Source: Bacteroidota bacterium
Lineage (GTDB): Bacteria; Bacteroidota; Bacteroidia; B-17B0; Aurantibacillaceae
Assembly (NCBI GenBank): GCA_963169355.1
Contig: CAUJCR010000015.1
Location: 1 to 64,000 of the forward strand
Length of the DNA: 64,000 nucleotides
Direction: 5' to 3'
Part shown: positions 51,245 through 60,783 of the stretch, piece by piece
How the letters are laid out: each line of letters begins with the position of its first letter
Position numbering within the stretch: position 1 is the stretch's first letter
Program-made: the position numbers and the translations under genes
Notes under the pieces: generated by a model
Database searches by the model: none
Told to the model about the DNA's origin: nothing
The model's input: only the letters and a program-made list of their open reading frames with translations

Positions 51245-51651
51245 TATTTAATTGAATCACATTGGCAAGGAATGGTAGTATCTAATAATTTAATATCACT
51301 AATATAAGAAATTGTATCTCTATCTTCAACAGCCATTTCATACTTTGCATTTTTTGTATCAATAGCTTGCAGATAATAAACTCCATAAGGTTTTTTATGA
51401 ACTTCACTCAAATCATAATTCACTTTAAAATCTCGTATATTAATTTGAAAAACCTTTTCAGGCATGTTCAAGCACTTTATCTTACATGATGCCTTTTCGC
51501 CAAGTTCCAAATATTGGTGTTTTAATTCCAATATTTTTAATTCATTGGGACTTGTACAACCTTTTTTAGTTACAATAAAAATCAGAATAATACATCCTGG
51601 TATAAATCCTATTAAAAAAAAGCGAATGCGTTGCCAAAAATTCATCTTCAA
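51244..51651 (-). CDS. Membrane-anchored protein of unknown function
   Basis: 135 residues. One membrane helix (FFLIGFIPGCIILIFIVTKKG) near the N-terminus is followed by an exported domain of about 100 residues with no motif I recognise. Cysteines occur at the ends (KKGCTS, CKIKC, CQC). Its position between asnB and the WcaF gene suggests a polysaccharide-related role, but that is inferred from context only. Confidence 0.72.
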   Translation of the reverse strand: MKMNFWQRIRFFLIGFIPGCIILIFIVTKKGCTSPNELKILELKHQYLELGEKASCKIKCLNMPEKVFQINIRDFKVNYDLSEVHKKPYGVYYLQAIDTKNAKYEMAVEDRDTISYISDIKLLDTTIPCQCDSIK

Positions 51652-51722
51652 TATACGTCAGAAAAAAAAATTAAACAAATGTAAGAAAAATGTTAAACCT
51701 TACTAGTATTAGCTTCACAATC

Positions 51723-53612
51723 TTACTCCTCTACACCATGTTGATTGATCCAATTGTTTAACACAACTAAGTGCCATACCCTACTCCATGTTACCTTTGA
51801 ATCATTGGCTAAAAAGCGAGTCCATAAATCAGTAACTGCCTGTTTATTCACAAAACTCCTCTCCGAAAGTTCTTCGATATTCTTCTCGCAAAAATGTTTT
51901 AATTCATGTTTCAACCAATTTTTCCAAGGCAAAACAAATCCCATTTTTGGGCGATTAACAACTTCTGATGGTAATAAATCACCTAAAGAATCAATTAATA
52001 ATTTTTTTGGCGAACTTGGATATTTATATTCATCAGGCACACTTAAAACAAACTGAACTAATTGATAATCTAAAAAAGGAACTCTCACTTCAAGAGCCGT
52101 TGCCATACTCATTTGGTCGGCATCTCGCAACAACACATTTTGCATATATGTTTTTATTTCATACAATGAAACTCTACTTAGTATATGTTGTGAGTCTGTT
52201 TGGCTATTTTTAATGAGTTGTTTAATGAACTGATTATCGTCAACCTTATTCGTTAAAATAGATTTAAAAGTTTTTTGATTAAACAATTTACGATTTACAG
52301 GATAAGCATTTAATCCATTAATAGTAGATAGGTTTAATATTTCTGATGTTTTATCTCCTTGAACAGAATTCTTTTTTAATGCCAGTGCTTTACCTAATAA
52401 TCCTTTTGCAGGAATAACATTTAACCACGTTTTTTTTTCTAATTCATAAAAACGCTTAAATATATCATAACCTGCAAATAACTCATCGCCACCTAAACCA
52501 GAAAGCGCCATTGTTATCCCCGCCTCTTTAGTGGCTTTAGATACAATATAGCTATTAGCACCATCTCCGCTTGGATGGTCAATTACTGATAATGCTTCGG
52601 GTAATTGTTTTAAAAAATCATCAGGTGTTAATCTTATTTCGTGATGCTCTGTATTAAATCGCTGAGCAATTTGCTTAGCATACTTAGCTTCAGAGAACTC
52701 TCCTTCATCAAAGCTCACATTAAAGGTTCTTACCTTTTCTTGCGACACTTTACTCATTAATCCAACAATAGCACTACTATCAATGCCTCCAGATAAAAAT
52801 GCACCAAATGGAACATCTGCTACTAATCGGCGCTCCACCGAGGCTGTTAAAAGCTCATTAACTCGTTGACAAGTTTCTTTATAAGATAAATCTTTTAACG
52901 ATTTTGCATACGTATTTATATTCCAATACTCAAAAACGTTTAAGTTATGATGTTGCCACTCCATAGCATGAGCTGGCATAAGCATAAACACATCTTGTAA
53001 GATGGTATTTGGCGCATGAACCGTGCTGTATTGTATATATTCGGCTACAGATGATTGATTTAACCTTTTGTCTATAAGCCCCGATTGCATTAATGCTCTA
53101 ATTTCGGAGGCAAATAATAAAGTGTTGTTTTTAAAATAATAATACAAGGGTTTTATGCCCATTCTATCGCGAGCTATCAACAATTTTTGTTCATCATTAT
53201 CCCATATTGCAAAGGCAAACATCCCATTAAAATAATTTAAACACTCTTTTCCCCAACGTATGTAAGCAGCAAGAATAACCTCTGTATCAGTATCGGTTTT
53301 AAAAAAATAAGGCAGATGTTTTGAGCCATGTTGAGCTCCTTGTAACTCAATTTTTAACTCTCTATAATTATATAACTCGCCATTATATATTAAAACATAA
53401 CGTCCATCATGCGAAATAAATGGCTGATTGCCCGATTCTGACAAATCAATAATTGATAAACGACGATGTCCTAAAAAAACATGTTGGTTGTGCCAAATAC
53501 CTTCGGCATCTGGTCCGCGATGCTTAATCGCATCGGTCATTTGATGAATAGCTTGCTTAAACTTAGCTTCTTGATTAGGTTCTTGAGTTACTATACCCGC
53601 AATTCCACACAT
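51723..53612 (-). CDS. asnB: Glutamine-hydrolysing asparagine synthase
   Basis: 629 residues. The protein starts MCGIAGIV, so Cys2 is the glutaminase nucleophile after Met removal. The N-terminal domain has IKHRGPDAEGIWH and YNGELYNY, with a linker to the synthetase half. That half carries the PP-loop ATPase motif GAFLSGGIDSSAIVGLM and the MSMATALEVRVPFLDYQ signature. In surface-polysaccharide clusters such genes may amidate a sugar acid instead of free aspartate. It ends 71 bases before the next gene and starts 6 bases after an epimerase gene. Confidence 0.94.
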   Translation of the reverse strand: MCGIAGIVTQEPNQEAKFKQAIHQMTDAIKHRGPDAEGIWHNQHVFLGHRRLSIIDLSESGNQPFISHDGRYVLIYNGELYNYRELKIELQGAQHGSKHLPYFFKTDTDTEVILAAYIRWGKECLNYFNGMFAFAIWDNDEQKLLIARDRMGIKPLYYYFKNNTLLFASEIRALMQSGLIDKRLNQSSVAEYIQYSTVHAPNTILQDVFMLMPAHAMEWQHHNLNVFEYWNINTYAKSLKDLSYKETCQRVNELLTASVERRLVADVPFGAFLSGGIDSSAIVGLMSKVSQEKVRTFNVSFDEGEFSEAKYAKQIAQRFNTEHHEIRLTPDDFLKQLPEALSVIDHPSGDGANSYIVSKATKEAGITMALSGLGGDELFAGYDIFKRFYELEKKTWLNVIPAKGLLGKALALKKNSVQGDKTSEILNLSTINGLNAYPVNRKLFNQKTFKSILTNKVDDNQFIKQLIKNSQTDSQHILSRVSLYEIKTYMQNVLLRDADQMSMATALEVRVPFLDYQLVQFVLSVPDEYKYPSSPKKLLIDSLGDLLPSEVVNRPKMGFVLPWKNWLKHELKHFCEKNIEELSERSFVNKQAVTDLWTRFLANDSKVTWSRVWHLVVLNNWINQHGVEE

Positions 53613-53618
53613 AAATAC

Positions 53619-54566
53619 TTATAAACCAATAGAACGTAAAAACTTATCGCTCGCCATCATTTTTTTAATTCCTTCTTCTATGCTTAATAACTCTCTTCCT
53701 AATATTTCTTTCATCTTTTGGTTATTAGGCTGTCTTCGGGTCATATCACCTTCTTTTAAAGCAGGTAAATGAATAATTTGAGATTTACTTTTTGTGATTT
53801 CAATTATCAACTTAGCTAAATCTAGCACGGTCATTAATTTATCACTACCAATATTAATGACATCATTCTTTATTAATTCTTTATTTAAAATAGAAACTAA
53901 AGTTTCAATATTATCATCAATATAAGTAAATGTTCTAGTTTGTGAGCCATCGCCATAAATTGTAATATCTTCGTTTTTTAAAGCTGCCGATAAAAAACGT
54001 GGCACCACAAAATCTGTACTCTGATTTGGGCCATAAGTATTAAAAAACCTAAAGATGGTATAATTTAAGCCATATTCCTGATGATAACTCTTTAAAAAAC
54101 TTTCTCCCACATTTTTCACCACAGCATAAGGCACCCTAGAATTTAAAGGCGTGGTATGTTCGTGTTGTGGCAGCTCTACTGGCTCTCCATACACCTCCGA
54201 AGAAGATGAAAAATAAATATGTTTAACGGAGGTGTTTTTACTTAAATTTAAAATATGCTTAATACCTGTAATATCCTCTAGTACACTAACTGGGTTTTCT
54301 TGTGTTCGTTGAACCCCAACTACCGCTGCAAAATGATAAACATAATCAAATTGATGGGCTAACATAATTGAAGAAATCTCTCTATAATCATTCACATTAG
54401 CTTTAATAAATTTCCAATTTGTAAGTTCATGAGAAGGTAATTTATATAAATAACCAGTCGATAAATTATCTACCACTACCACAAAGTTTGACTTATCTAA
54501 AACAAGTTTTTCAACCAATGCGCCTCCAATGTTCCCAGCTCCTCCAGTAACTAATATTTTTCTCAT
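53619..54566 (-). CDS. NAD-dependent sugar nucleotide epimerase/dehydratase
   Basis: 315 residues. The Rossmann motif VTGGAGNIGGALVEKL is at the N-terminus. The extended SDR active site is present as FSSSSEVYGEP and RVPYAVVKN (Tyr and Lys of YxxxK). The C-terminus has substrate loops such as TFTYIDDNIETLVSIL. It is likely to work on a UDP- or dTDP-sugar. It is the first gene of the minus-strand polysaccharide group with asnB. Confidence 0.92.
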   Translation of the reverse strand: MRKILVTGGAGNIGGALVEKLVLDKSNFVVVVDNLSTGYLYKLPSHELTNWKFIKANVNDYREISSIMLAHQFDYVYHFAAVVGVQRTQENPVSVLEDITGIKHILNLSKNTSVKHIYFSSSSEVYGEPVELPQHEHTTPLNSRVPYAVVKNVGESFLKSYHQEYGLNYTIFRFFNTYGPNQSTDFVVPRFLSAALKNEDITIYGDGSQTRTFTYIDDNIETLVSILNKELIKNDVINIGSDKLMTVLDLAKLIIEITKSKSQIIHLPALKEGDMTRRQPNNQKMKEILGRELLSIEEGIKKMMASDKFLRSIGL

Positions 54567-54669
54567 TTAACTATAAATAAAGTTCAACGAATATACGGTT
54601 TTTCGACTATTACATACAATAAATCATATCTATTTTTTCGTTAGGCTTATGTATTTGAGTAATAAAATT

Positions 54670-54677
54670 TATATTTG
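54670..54677 (+). promoter_or_regulatory. Candidate -7 element of the acyl-CoA carboxylase gene
   Basis: TATATTTG matches TAnnTTTG exactly, 25 bases before the ATG at 54702. No good -33 element at the standard distance. Confidence 0.4.
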
Positions 54678-54701
54678 TTAATTGATTTTAGAACGAACAT
54701 T

Positions 54702-56330
54702 ATGAATTTGGAATTTAACAAAAACGACGATAAAATGCGTTTACTCATTTCTCAAATGGAGCAACGCTTATCAAAAATATACGAAGGTGGTGGAAAAGGG
54801 CGAATTGAAAAGCTACACGAGCAAGGGAAGATGAGTGCCCGCGAACGAATTGATTTTTTACTTGATAAAAACACGCCTCGTTTTGAAATGGGTGCCTTTG
54901 CGGGTTTTGAGATGTACAAAGAACATGGTGGGTGTCCTGGTGGTGGTGTTGTTATTGTAATTGGATATGTAAGCGGTAAACAATGTATTGTTGTAGCCAA
55001 TGATGCAACTGTAAAAGCAGGAGCTTGGTTTCCTATTACAGGTAAGAAAAATTTACGTGCCCAAGAAATATCTATGGAAAATAAATTACCAATTATTTAT
55101 TTAGTAGATAGTGCTGGTGTGTATTTACCAATGCAAGACGAAATATTTCCAGACAAAGAACACTTTGGACGTATTTTTAGAAATAACGCTATTATGAGCG
55201 GCATGGGCATTACTCAAATATCGGCAGTGATGGGTAGTTGCGTAGCAGGCGGTGCTTACTTACCTATTATGAGTGATGAAGCCATGATAGTTGATAAAAC
55301 AGGTTCCATATTTTTGGCAGGTAGTTACTTAGTAAAAGCTGCTATTGGCGAAAATATTGATAACGAAACCTTAGGTGGCGCAACCACGCATTGCGAAATA
55401 AGTGGTGTAACCGATTACAAATGTAAGGATGACAAAGATTGCTTAACTCGTATTAGAAATATTATGAGTAAAATTGGCGATTATGAAAAGGCAGGATTTA
55501 ATAGAATAGAGCCTGTTTTACCAAAAAAAGATCCAAAAGAAATTTATGGCATTATTCCAGATACCCGTGATAAACAATACGAAGTGAGAGAAGTGATTGA
55601 ACGACTTGTAGATGGTGGCGAGTATGATGAATACAAAGAGTTATACGGACAATCCATTGTGTGTGCTTATGCCCGTATTGATGGATGGGCTGTGGGTATT
55701 GTGGCTAATCAACGTAAAGTGGTAAAAAGCAAAAAAGGCGAAATGCAGTTTGGTGGTGTTATTTATAGCGATAGTGCCGATAAAGCTGCTCGCTTTATTA
55801 TGAATTGTAACCAAAAGAAAATACCGCTTGTATTTTTACAAGATGCTACTGGATTTATGGTAGGGTCGAGAAGTGAACATGGTGGAATTATTAAAGATGG
55901 TGCTAAATTAGTAAATGCCATGGCTAATTCAGTAGTTCCAAAATTTACTATTATAACAGGTAATAGTTATGGCGCTGCTAACTACGCCATGTGTGGAAAA
56001 GCCTACGATCCTCGATTAATTGTAGGATGGCCAACAGCACAAGTAGCAGTAATGGGCGGCGCACAAGCGGCTAAAGTATTAGTGCAAATAGAAGTGGCTT
56101 CGTTAAAAGCTAAAGGCGAAGAAATTACCCCAGAAAGAGAAGCTGAATTATTTAATAAAATTAAAGATCGTTACGATACCCAAACCACTCCTTATTATGC
56201 GGCATCTCGCTTATGGTTAGATGCTATTATTGACCCATTAGAAACAAGAAAAGTAATTAGTATGGGTATTGAAGCCGCTAATCATGCGCCTATCACTAAG
56301 CCTTATAATGTAGGTGTACTCCAAACTTAA
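54702..56330 (+). CDS. Acyl-CoA carboxylase beta (carboxyltransferase) subunit
   Basis: 542 residues from the ATG at 54702; another ATG 27 bases upstream is less likely. The carboxyltransferase fold shows ERIDFLLDKNTPRFEMGAF, GGCPGGGVVIVIGYVSG, VDSAGVYLPMQDEIFPD, SCVAGGAYLPIMSDEA, and in the second half PLVFLQDATGFMVGSRSEHG and SYGAANYAMCGKAYDPRL. These match the beta subunits of propionyl-CoA, methylcrotonyl-CoA or related carboxylases; the specific substrate is not resolved. It partners a biotin subunit outside the window. The next gene overlaps by 17 bases. Confidence 0.92.
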   Translation: MNLEFNKNDDKMRLLISQMEQRLSKIYEGGGKGRIEKLHEQGKMSARERIDFLLDKNTPRFEMGAFAGFEMYKEHGGCPGGGVVIVIGYVSGKQCIVVANDATVKAGAWFPITGKKNLRAQEISMENKLPIIYLVDSAGVYLPMQDEIFPDKEHFGRIFRNNAIMSGMGITQISAVMGSCVAGGAYLPIMSDEAMIVDKTGSIFLAGSYLVKAAIGENIDNETLGGATTHCEISGVTDYKCKDDKDCLTRIRNIMSKIGDYEKAGFNRIEPVLPKKDPKEIYGIIPDTRDKQYEVREVIERLVDGGEYDEYKELYGQSIVCAYARIDGWAVGIVANQRKVVKSKKGEMQFGGVIYSDSADKAARFIMNCNQKKIPLVFLQDATGFMVGSRSEHGGIIKDGAKLVNAMANSVVPKFTIITGNSYGAANYAMCGKAYDPRLIVGWPTAQVAVMGGAQAAKVLVQIEVASLKAKGEEITPEREAELFNKIKDRYDTQTTPYYAASRLWLDAIIDPLETRKVISMGIEAANHAPITKPYNVGVLQT

Positions 56331-56724
56331 TATTAAACACTGCTTGGCAGAAACCATAAAAATAATAAAACAAGTCAACTTACCAGAAGCATCTATCTCG
56401 TTAAGAGAGGATGGCATTGTGCATATACATTATAATGAGAACACAGAGCTTGATGTTCCTCTTCAGATGAAGATGCTTAAAATTTTCCAAGAGATAACTG
56501 ATAGAAAACTATCACCTTTTCTAATTACTGCCTCCGATGGATTAAATGTAACAGTAGAGGCGAGAGATAATGCGATAGCTATAGAGGAGATATCGCCTTG
56601 TTATGGTACAGCAGTTATTGTAAATAACTTAGCTTATCTATTAATTGCTAATTTTTACCTAAAAGTTAACAAACCAAAAAGGCCCTATCAAATTTTTAAA
56701 AATGAAGAAGATGCTATCGTTTGA
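56314..56724 (+). CDS. Small DUF7793-like protein, last residues lost to a premature stop
   Basis: Up to 136 residues. The GTG at 56314 overlaps the end of the carboxylase gene; a TTG at 56344 is another possible start. Recognisable parts are EDGIVHIHYNENTELDVPLQMKML, AIAIEEIS and ILIANFYLKVNKPKRPYQIFKNEEDAIV, which match my memory of a Bacteroidota family of STAS-like proteins. The frame ends at TGA (56722-56724), after which the same frame reads LKTFL and a TAG at 56740-56742. Family members continue from this point with a W-L segment, so the TGA may replace a TGG (Trp) codon. The role is unknown. Confidence 0.65.
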   Translation: MYSKLNIKHCLAETIKIIKQVNLPEASISLREDGIVHIHYNENTELDVPLQMKMLKIFQEITDRKLSPFLITASDGLNVTVEARDNAIAIEEISPCYGTAVIVNNLAYLLIANFYLKVNKPKRPYQIFKNEEDAIV

Positions 56725-56743
56725 CTCAAAACATTTTTGTAGA

Positions 56744-57694
56744 ATGAAACTAATTCCTTTCCTTTTTCTGACACTTACCGTAAACATAAGCTATTCGCAA
56801 AATAAAACACCATTTATTTTTCGGATACAAGACAAGCAATCCATTAAACACTTGCGCAATTATATAAAAAATGACACTTTAATTCAAACAACTAATGCCA
56901 TCATTCATGTATCTTATAATCAAGATTCACTAAAGCCCTATCTTTTATTGCTTCACGGAATGGGCGCCAATGGTAGAAGTAATTGGTACAATCAAATAAA
57001 ACCATTATCAGATAAATTTAATCTTATAATTCCTGATTTAATTTATTACGGAGAAAGCACTTCGGATAGTAAAGATTACTCGGTTGAATTTCAAGCACAA
57101 CAAATTAATGAAGCCATTGAAAAAATTGGGATTAAACAAAAAATAAATGTTGCAGGATTTAGTTATGGTGGTTTAACTACGGCTATGTTTAATGAATTAT
57201 ACCACCACAAAATTTCTAAAATTATTATTATTGATGGTCCTGTTAAATATTTCTCATCACACTCGGCAGATAGCTTAGCAAGAGTGGCGGGCGTTGAAAG
57301 CATGAAACAGATTATTGCGCCTAGTAATTTAAAAGAATTTGATGCCATGCAAGTGGCGGTTATGTCTTCGCCCTTTCTTATCGGGAAAAGTATGAAAAAG
57401 AAAATGATTCATTATTTCTTTAAACCGCATAAAGCTATACGTGATGCTCAAATTGATTATATGATTACGCATCAAACGAAATATCAAAATTTGAATTATA
57501 ATTTGGATATAACGCCTACGTTATTAATTTGGGGTGAAAAAGATGGCGTTGTTCCAGCAAGTGTAGGTCGTAATTTGCATAAAGCCTTTAATAAAACCAC
57601 ACAACTCATCATCTATCCAAATGCTAAGCATGATGCGCATTTTAGCTATACTAAAGAAGTCAATCAAGCAATTACCGATTTTTTAAAAAATTAA
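56744..57694 (+). CDS. Exported alpha/beta hydrolase
   Basis: 316 residues from the ATG at 56744, where a signal peptide begins (LIPFLFLTLTVNISYSQ). An upstream ATG at 56702 is inside the previous gene and lacks support. The fold has LLLHGMGANGRSNWYNQIKP (oxyanion loop), the nucleophile elbow VAGFSYGGLT (Ser) and the catalytic His in PNAKHDAHFSY. The catalytic acid is probably in WGEKDGVVPA. The substrate is not known. Confidence 0.88.
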   Translation: MKLIPFLFLTLTVNISYSQNKTPFIFRIQDKQSIKHLRNYIKNDTLIQTTNAIIHVSYNQDSLKPYLLLLHGMGANGRSNWYNQIKPLSDKFNLIIPDLIYYGESTSDSKDYSVEFQAQQINEAIEKIGIKQKINVAGFSYGGLTTAMFNELYHHKISKIIIIDGPVKYFSSHSADSLARVAGVESMKQIIAPSNLKEFDAMQVAVMSSPFLIGKSMKKKMIHYFFKPHKAIRDAQIDYMITHQTKYQNLNYNLDITPTLLIWGEKDGVVPASVGRNLHKAFNKTTQLIIYPNAKHDAHFSYTKEVNQAITDFLKN

Positions 57695-57706
57695 TTAGAT
57701 TTGTAT

Positions 57707-58210
57707 ATGCAAAAAACTAAAATACTTGACGCCTCTCAAATAAATCAAAAGATAAACCGCATGGCTTATCAAATTTATGAGAACAACTTTAAAGAAAAAG
57801 AACTATTAATTGTAGGAATTGAAGGTAACGGCTATAAAGTTGCAGAAAGATTAGTAACAGTTCTAAGCTCTATATCATCTATTAAAACTAAACTTGGAAA
57901 AATTACTCTGAATAAAGAGAACCCATGGTTACAAGAACCAAAAATTGATTTTAGCCAAAAAGATTTCGAGCACAAATCCATCATTTTAGTAGATGATGTA
58001 TTAAATAGTGGTAAAACATTAATTTATGCAGTAAAGCTCTTGTTATCCAAACCTGTAAAACAACTTCACACATTAGTTTTAGTAGATAGAAGCCATAGAC
58101 GATTTCCTGTAAAAGCTGATTTTGTTGGCCTTTCATTATCAACAACCTTACAAGAACGCATTGATACCGATTTTTCTAAAAAAGGGAAAGAGGCTGTTTA
58201 TTTAATTTAG
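57707..58210 (+). CDS. Phosphoribosyltransferase-family protein (PyrR/Hpt-like)
   Basis: 167 residues from the ATG at 57707; a TTG two codons upstream is open. The phosphoribosyl-binding loop is SIILVDDVLNSGKTLIYA. VGIEGNGYKVAERL near the start is the loop-I region. The fold resembles type I phosphoribosyltransferases such as PyrR or hypoxanthine phosphoribosyltransferase. The base specificity cannot be assigned. It converges on the PorP gene with a 4-base overlap of the ends. Confidence 0.9.
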   Translation: MQKTKILDASQINQKINRMAYQIYENNFKEKELLIVGIEGNGYKVAERLVTVLSSISSIKTKLGKITLNKENPWLQEPKIDFSQKDFEHKSIILVDDVLNSGKTLIYAVKLLLSKPVKQLHTLVLVDRSHRRFPVKADFVGLSLSTTLQERIDTDFSKKGKEAVYLI

Positions 58211-59211
58211 AACTTTGGACAAGTAACTAATACTTTTCTTGTTCGTTTTCTCTTTTTGTAAATTTCATAAACCAATGAAATTTCATGAGCACCCCAAGAA
58301 TTGGTAATGCCTAATTTTGATATGGTTATATCATAACTATACCCTACTCTTAAATGATATTCAGTTAAATCAAATCCAACCAACAAAGCTATAGATTCCA
58401 TATTGGTGTAAGTTGGAGCATATCTTTTAAGAGGCAATCCTCTGTACCAAACACCAACATTTAAAGGCACATGATAATAGTACACACCGAGGTCTAATTG
58501 GTCGTATCGTTGTTCATGGCGATAATTAATTGCGGGCGATAAATAACGTCTTATATCTGTTTTACTTTTTTGTTCAATAATGTAACGGTACCCGCCATGT
58601 AAACTCAACGAAAGGGGCAATGGTACTCTATCCCCTATTAAACTACTGTTGGGTTGGGTTAAATGTTTGGCACTAAATCCTAACCAGTATTCATTAGAAT
58701 TTAATAAAGCCCCAGCTGCAAAATCAACATAATTCAAGCGTTCATAATTAGATGCTTCATTAGATATGCTTGAACCAGTAACTAATTGATCGTTAAACCG
58801 CAACTTATTAAAATCAATTCGTTTATTATTGAAATTCACATTAGCTCCCATTCGAATTTCTGAGAACTTAGAAATATTAAAACGATAGGAATAATTTAAT
58901 CCAACTTGTGTGTGTGTTAAACCTGCTGTTCCCGCTTTATCTTGCATAACATTAAGTCCTAAGCCACTATTCAAATCAGATAAGTTATAATCATAACTTG
59001 CCATATAGGTTTGATAGGCTTTTCTTACGCCTGGCCATTGATTGCGATAGTTAGCCACAAAGCGATGCTCATACGTTAAACCCGTAAATGCAGGATTAAG
59101 ATACATAGGCGCTGCATAAAACTGAGTAAACTGAGGATCTTGCGCTTTTAATGGTTTAAAAAAAACACAACTTGTGATGATGCAAGCTAAATATGTAAGT
59201 TGATGTTTAAT
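58207..59211 (-). CDS. PorP/SprF-family T9SS membrane protein
   Basis: Family signature AAPMYLNPAFTGL is present, followed by the beta-barrel (RNQWPGVRKAYQTYMASYDY, YNYSYRFNISKF-like strands). The annotated ATG at 59106 would remove the signal peptide and the QDPQFTQFY segment that precedes MYLNPAFTG in all members. The frame stays open upstream to ATT at 59211-59209, giving a signal peptide of KHQLTYLACIITSCVFF and KAQ. No ATG, GTG, TTG or CTG lies in frame there, so the start is probably ATT. PorP/SprF proteins take part in delivery or anchoring of gliding adhesins and T9SS cargo. It follows the PD40 gene by 4 bases. Confidence 0.85.
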   Translation of the reverse strand: MKHQLTYLACIITSCVFFKPLKAQDPQFTQFYAAPMYLNPAFTGLTYEHRFVANYRNQWPGVRKAYQTYMASYDYNLSDLNSGLGLNVMQDKAGTAGLTHTQVGLNYSYRFNISKFSEIRMGANVNFNNKRIDFNKLRFNDQLVTGSSISNEASNYERLNYVDFAAGALLNSNEYWLGFSAKHLTQPNSSLIGDRVPLPLSLSLHGGYRYIIEQKSKTDIRRYLSPAINYRHEQRYDQLDLGVYYYHVPLNVGVWYRGLPLKRYAPTYTNMESIALLVGFDLTEYHLRVGYSYDITISKLGITNSWGAHEISLVYEIYKKRKRTRKVLVTCPKF

Positions 59212-59215
59212 AGTG

Positions 59216-60778
59216 TTATTTCTTTTTAAGATTAATAATTAATTCTTTTTCGGCTGTATCATCCACCATTGGCGGAATATCTAAAATAAGAGTTTCAAAA
59301 CCATCTTCTTCTACAATCGCACGATAAGCTTTTAAAGGATTCATTGCTAATATAAATTTTCCAGTAGTAGGATTCGCATTATAAATTCCCGCCACTTGTT
59401 TACTCTCTATATCAATTAAAGTTATTTTAGCTTTGTTGATTTGGTTTTCAAATAACACTTTTCCTTGTTTTACTTTAATATCATTATCTCCATAGCGGGT
59501 ATCAATAACATATATATCCGACTCGCCATAAGTATCTTCTTTTATCGAAGAATAATAACCATGTGTGCCATTGGCGTTTAACACAAAAAACACATCATTA
59601 TTAACTGTATTAATTGGATAACCTAAATTTTCAGGCGTTGAAAACACATTTGTTTCAGGATCAACGGTTGTTTTAAAAACATCAAAGCCTCCCATGCTAT
59701 TGTGTCCTTTAGAACTAAAATACAAAGTAGTTCCATTAGAATGTAAAAAAGGAGCGTCATCATCTCTACTTGTATTTATGGTTGCACCTAAATTCATCGG
59801 TTGCGACCATTTACCATTAGGTAATTTTTTTATGCGATAAATATCTTTGCCGCCAAATCCTCCAGGTCTATTACTACTAAAATAAATAACATTGGTATCC
59901 ACGCTAAAACAAGCACTTGTTTCAATATATGGTGAATTAATTTCTGAACCAAGTTTCACTGGACTAGTCCAGCCATCATGTCCCATTCTCGATAAATATA
60001 AATCGCCTGTGGTTTTATCTTCCGATGTTCTAAAAATAATCATTTGGTTACCATCAAAACTTAAAGCCACACAAGCATCATTGGTATTTGTATTGATTGG
60101 AGCACCAACATTCCTTGCGCTTACCCAGCCCGCATCTTCAGGGCGAGAAGCGACATACACATCTTCATAAAATTGTCCGTATTCATCTTTTAAATTGCCC
60201 GTACTTCCTTCTCTTCTCGAAGTAAAATACATAATGCGTTCATCTGGAGTAATTAATGGCACATAATCTGAATAAGGTGAATTTATGTAAGGTCCCACAT
60301 TTTTAATCACAGAACGATGTGGTTGTTTTTGTAATTCTATCGCATTATTAGTACAAGAAATAAAATAATCAATTTCTTCGTTGGTAATTAACCTATATTT
60401 TACTGGAATATTTTTATAATCATTATAATATTTTAAAGCTGCCTCAAAATTTGACGAAAGATGTTCAAATCTGCCTAAATAAAACTTAGCTTCAGGTGTT
60501 TCAGCGCTAAGAATAGGTTGTGCATTTATTTTTAATGAATCTTTTAGTTGTCCTAAATTTATTCTACAAATTAAAGAATTCAAATGAGCTGTTTCATTTT
60601 GCGCATCTATGGCAATTACTTTTCTATACGCGTTTAACGCCTTTAGATAATCATTCATTTCAAAATAAGAATTTGCCTCCTTAGCCTCTTTAGCATATAA
60701 TTTTGGACGTATCTTACTTTGAGCAAATACACAAGTTGCCGATACAAAAATTAAAATTATACTTACTAATCCTTTCAC
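59216..60778 (-). CDS. TPR/PD40-repeat protein of the T9SS adhesin cluster
   Basis: 520 residues. A signal peptide (KGLVSIILIFVSATCVFAQ) is followed by a TPR stretch (KLYAKEAKEANSYFEMNDYLKALNAYRKVI) and then PD40 beta-propeller blades: LSFDGNQMIIF, SVDTNVIYFSSNRPGGFGGKDIYRI, LHSNGTTLYFSSKGHNSMGGFDVFK, LNANGTHGYYSSIKEDTYGESDIYVI. A carboxypeptidase-regulatory-like domain closes it (ITLIDIESKQVAGIYNANPTTGKF). This is PorE-like but lacks the OmpA peptidoglycan-binding domain. It lies between the PKD adhesin gene and porP/sprF, as usual in this gene trio. Confidence 0.9.
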   Translation of the reverse strand: MKGLVSIILIFVSATCVFAQSKIRPKLYAKEAKEANSYFEMNDYLKALNAYRKVIAIDAQNETAHLNSLICRINLGQLKDSLKINAQPILSAETPEAKFYLGRFEHLSSNFEAALKYYNDYKNIPVKYRLITNEEIDYFISCTNNAIELQKQPHRSVIKNVGPYINSPYSDYVPLITPDERIMYFTSRREGSTGNLKDEYGQFYEDVYVASRPEDAGWVSARNVGAPINTNTNDACVALSFDGNQMIIFRTSEDKTTGDLYLSRMGHDGWTSPVKLGSEINSPYIETSACFSVDTNVIYFSSNRPGGFGGKDIYRIKKLPNGKWSQPMNLGATINTSRDDDAPFLHSNGTTLYFSSKGHNSMGGFDVFKTTVDPETNVFSTPENLGYPINTVNNDVFFVLNANGTHGYYSSIKEDTYGESDIYVIDTRYGDNDIKVKQGKVLFENQINKAKITLIDIESKQVAGIYNANPTTGKFILAMNPLKAYRAIVEEDGFETLILDIPPMVDDTAEKELIINLKKK

Positions 60779-60783
60779 GTCTC

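Noticed and set aside
56722-56724. TGA read as tryptophan (altered genetic code)
   Set aside because: TGA ends other genes with overlaps (for example 35879-35881 and 21143-21145), and TGG codes Trp throughout.
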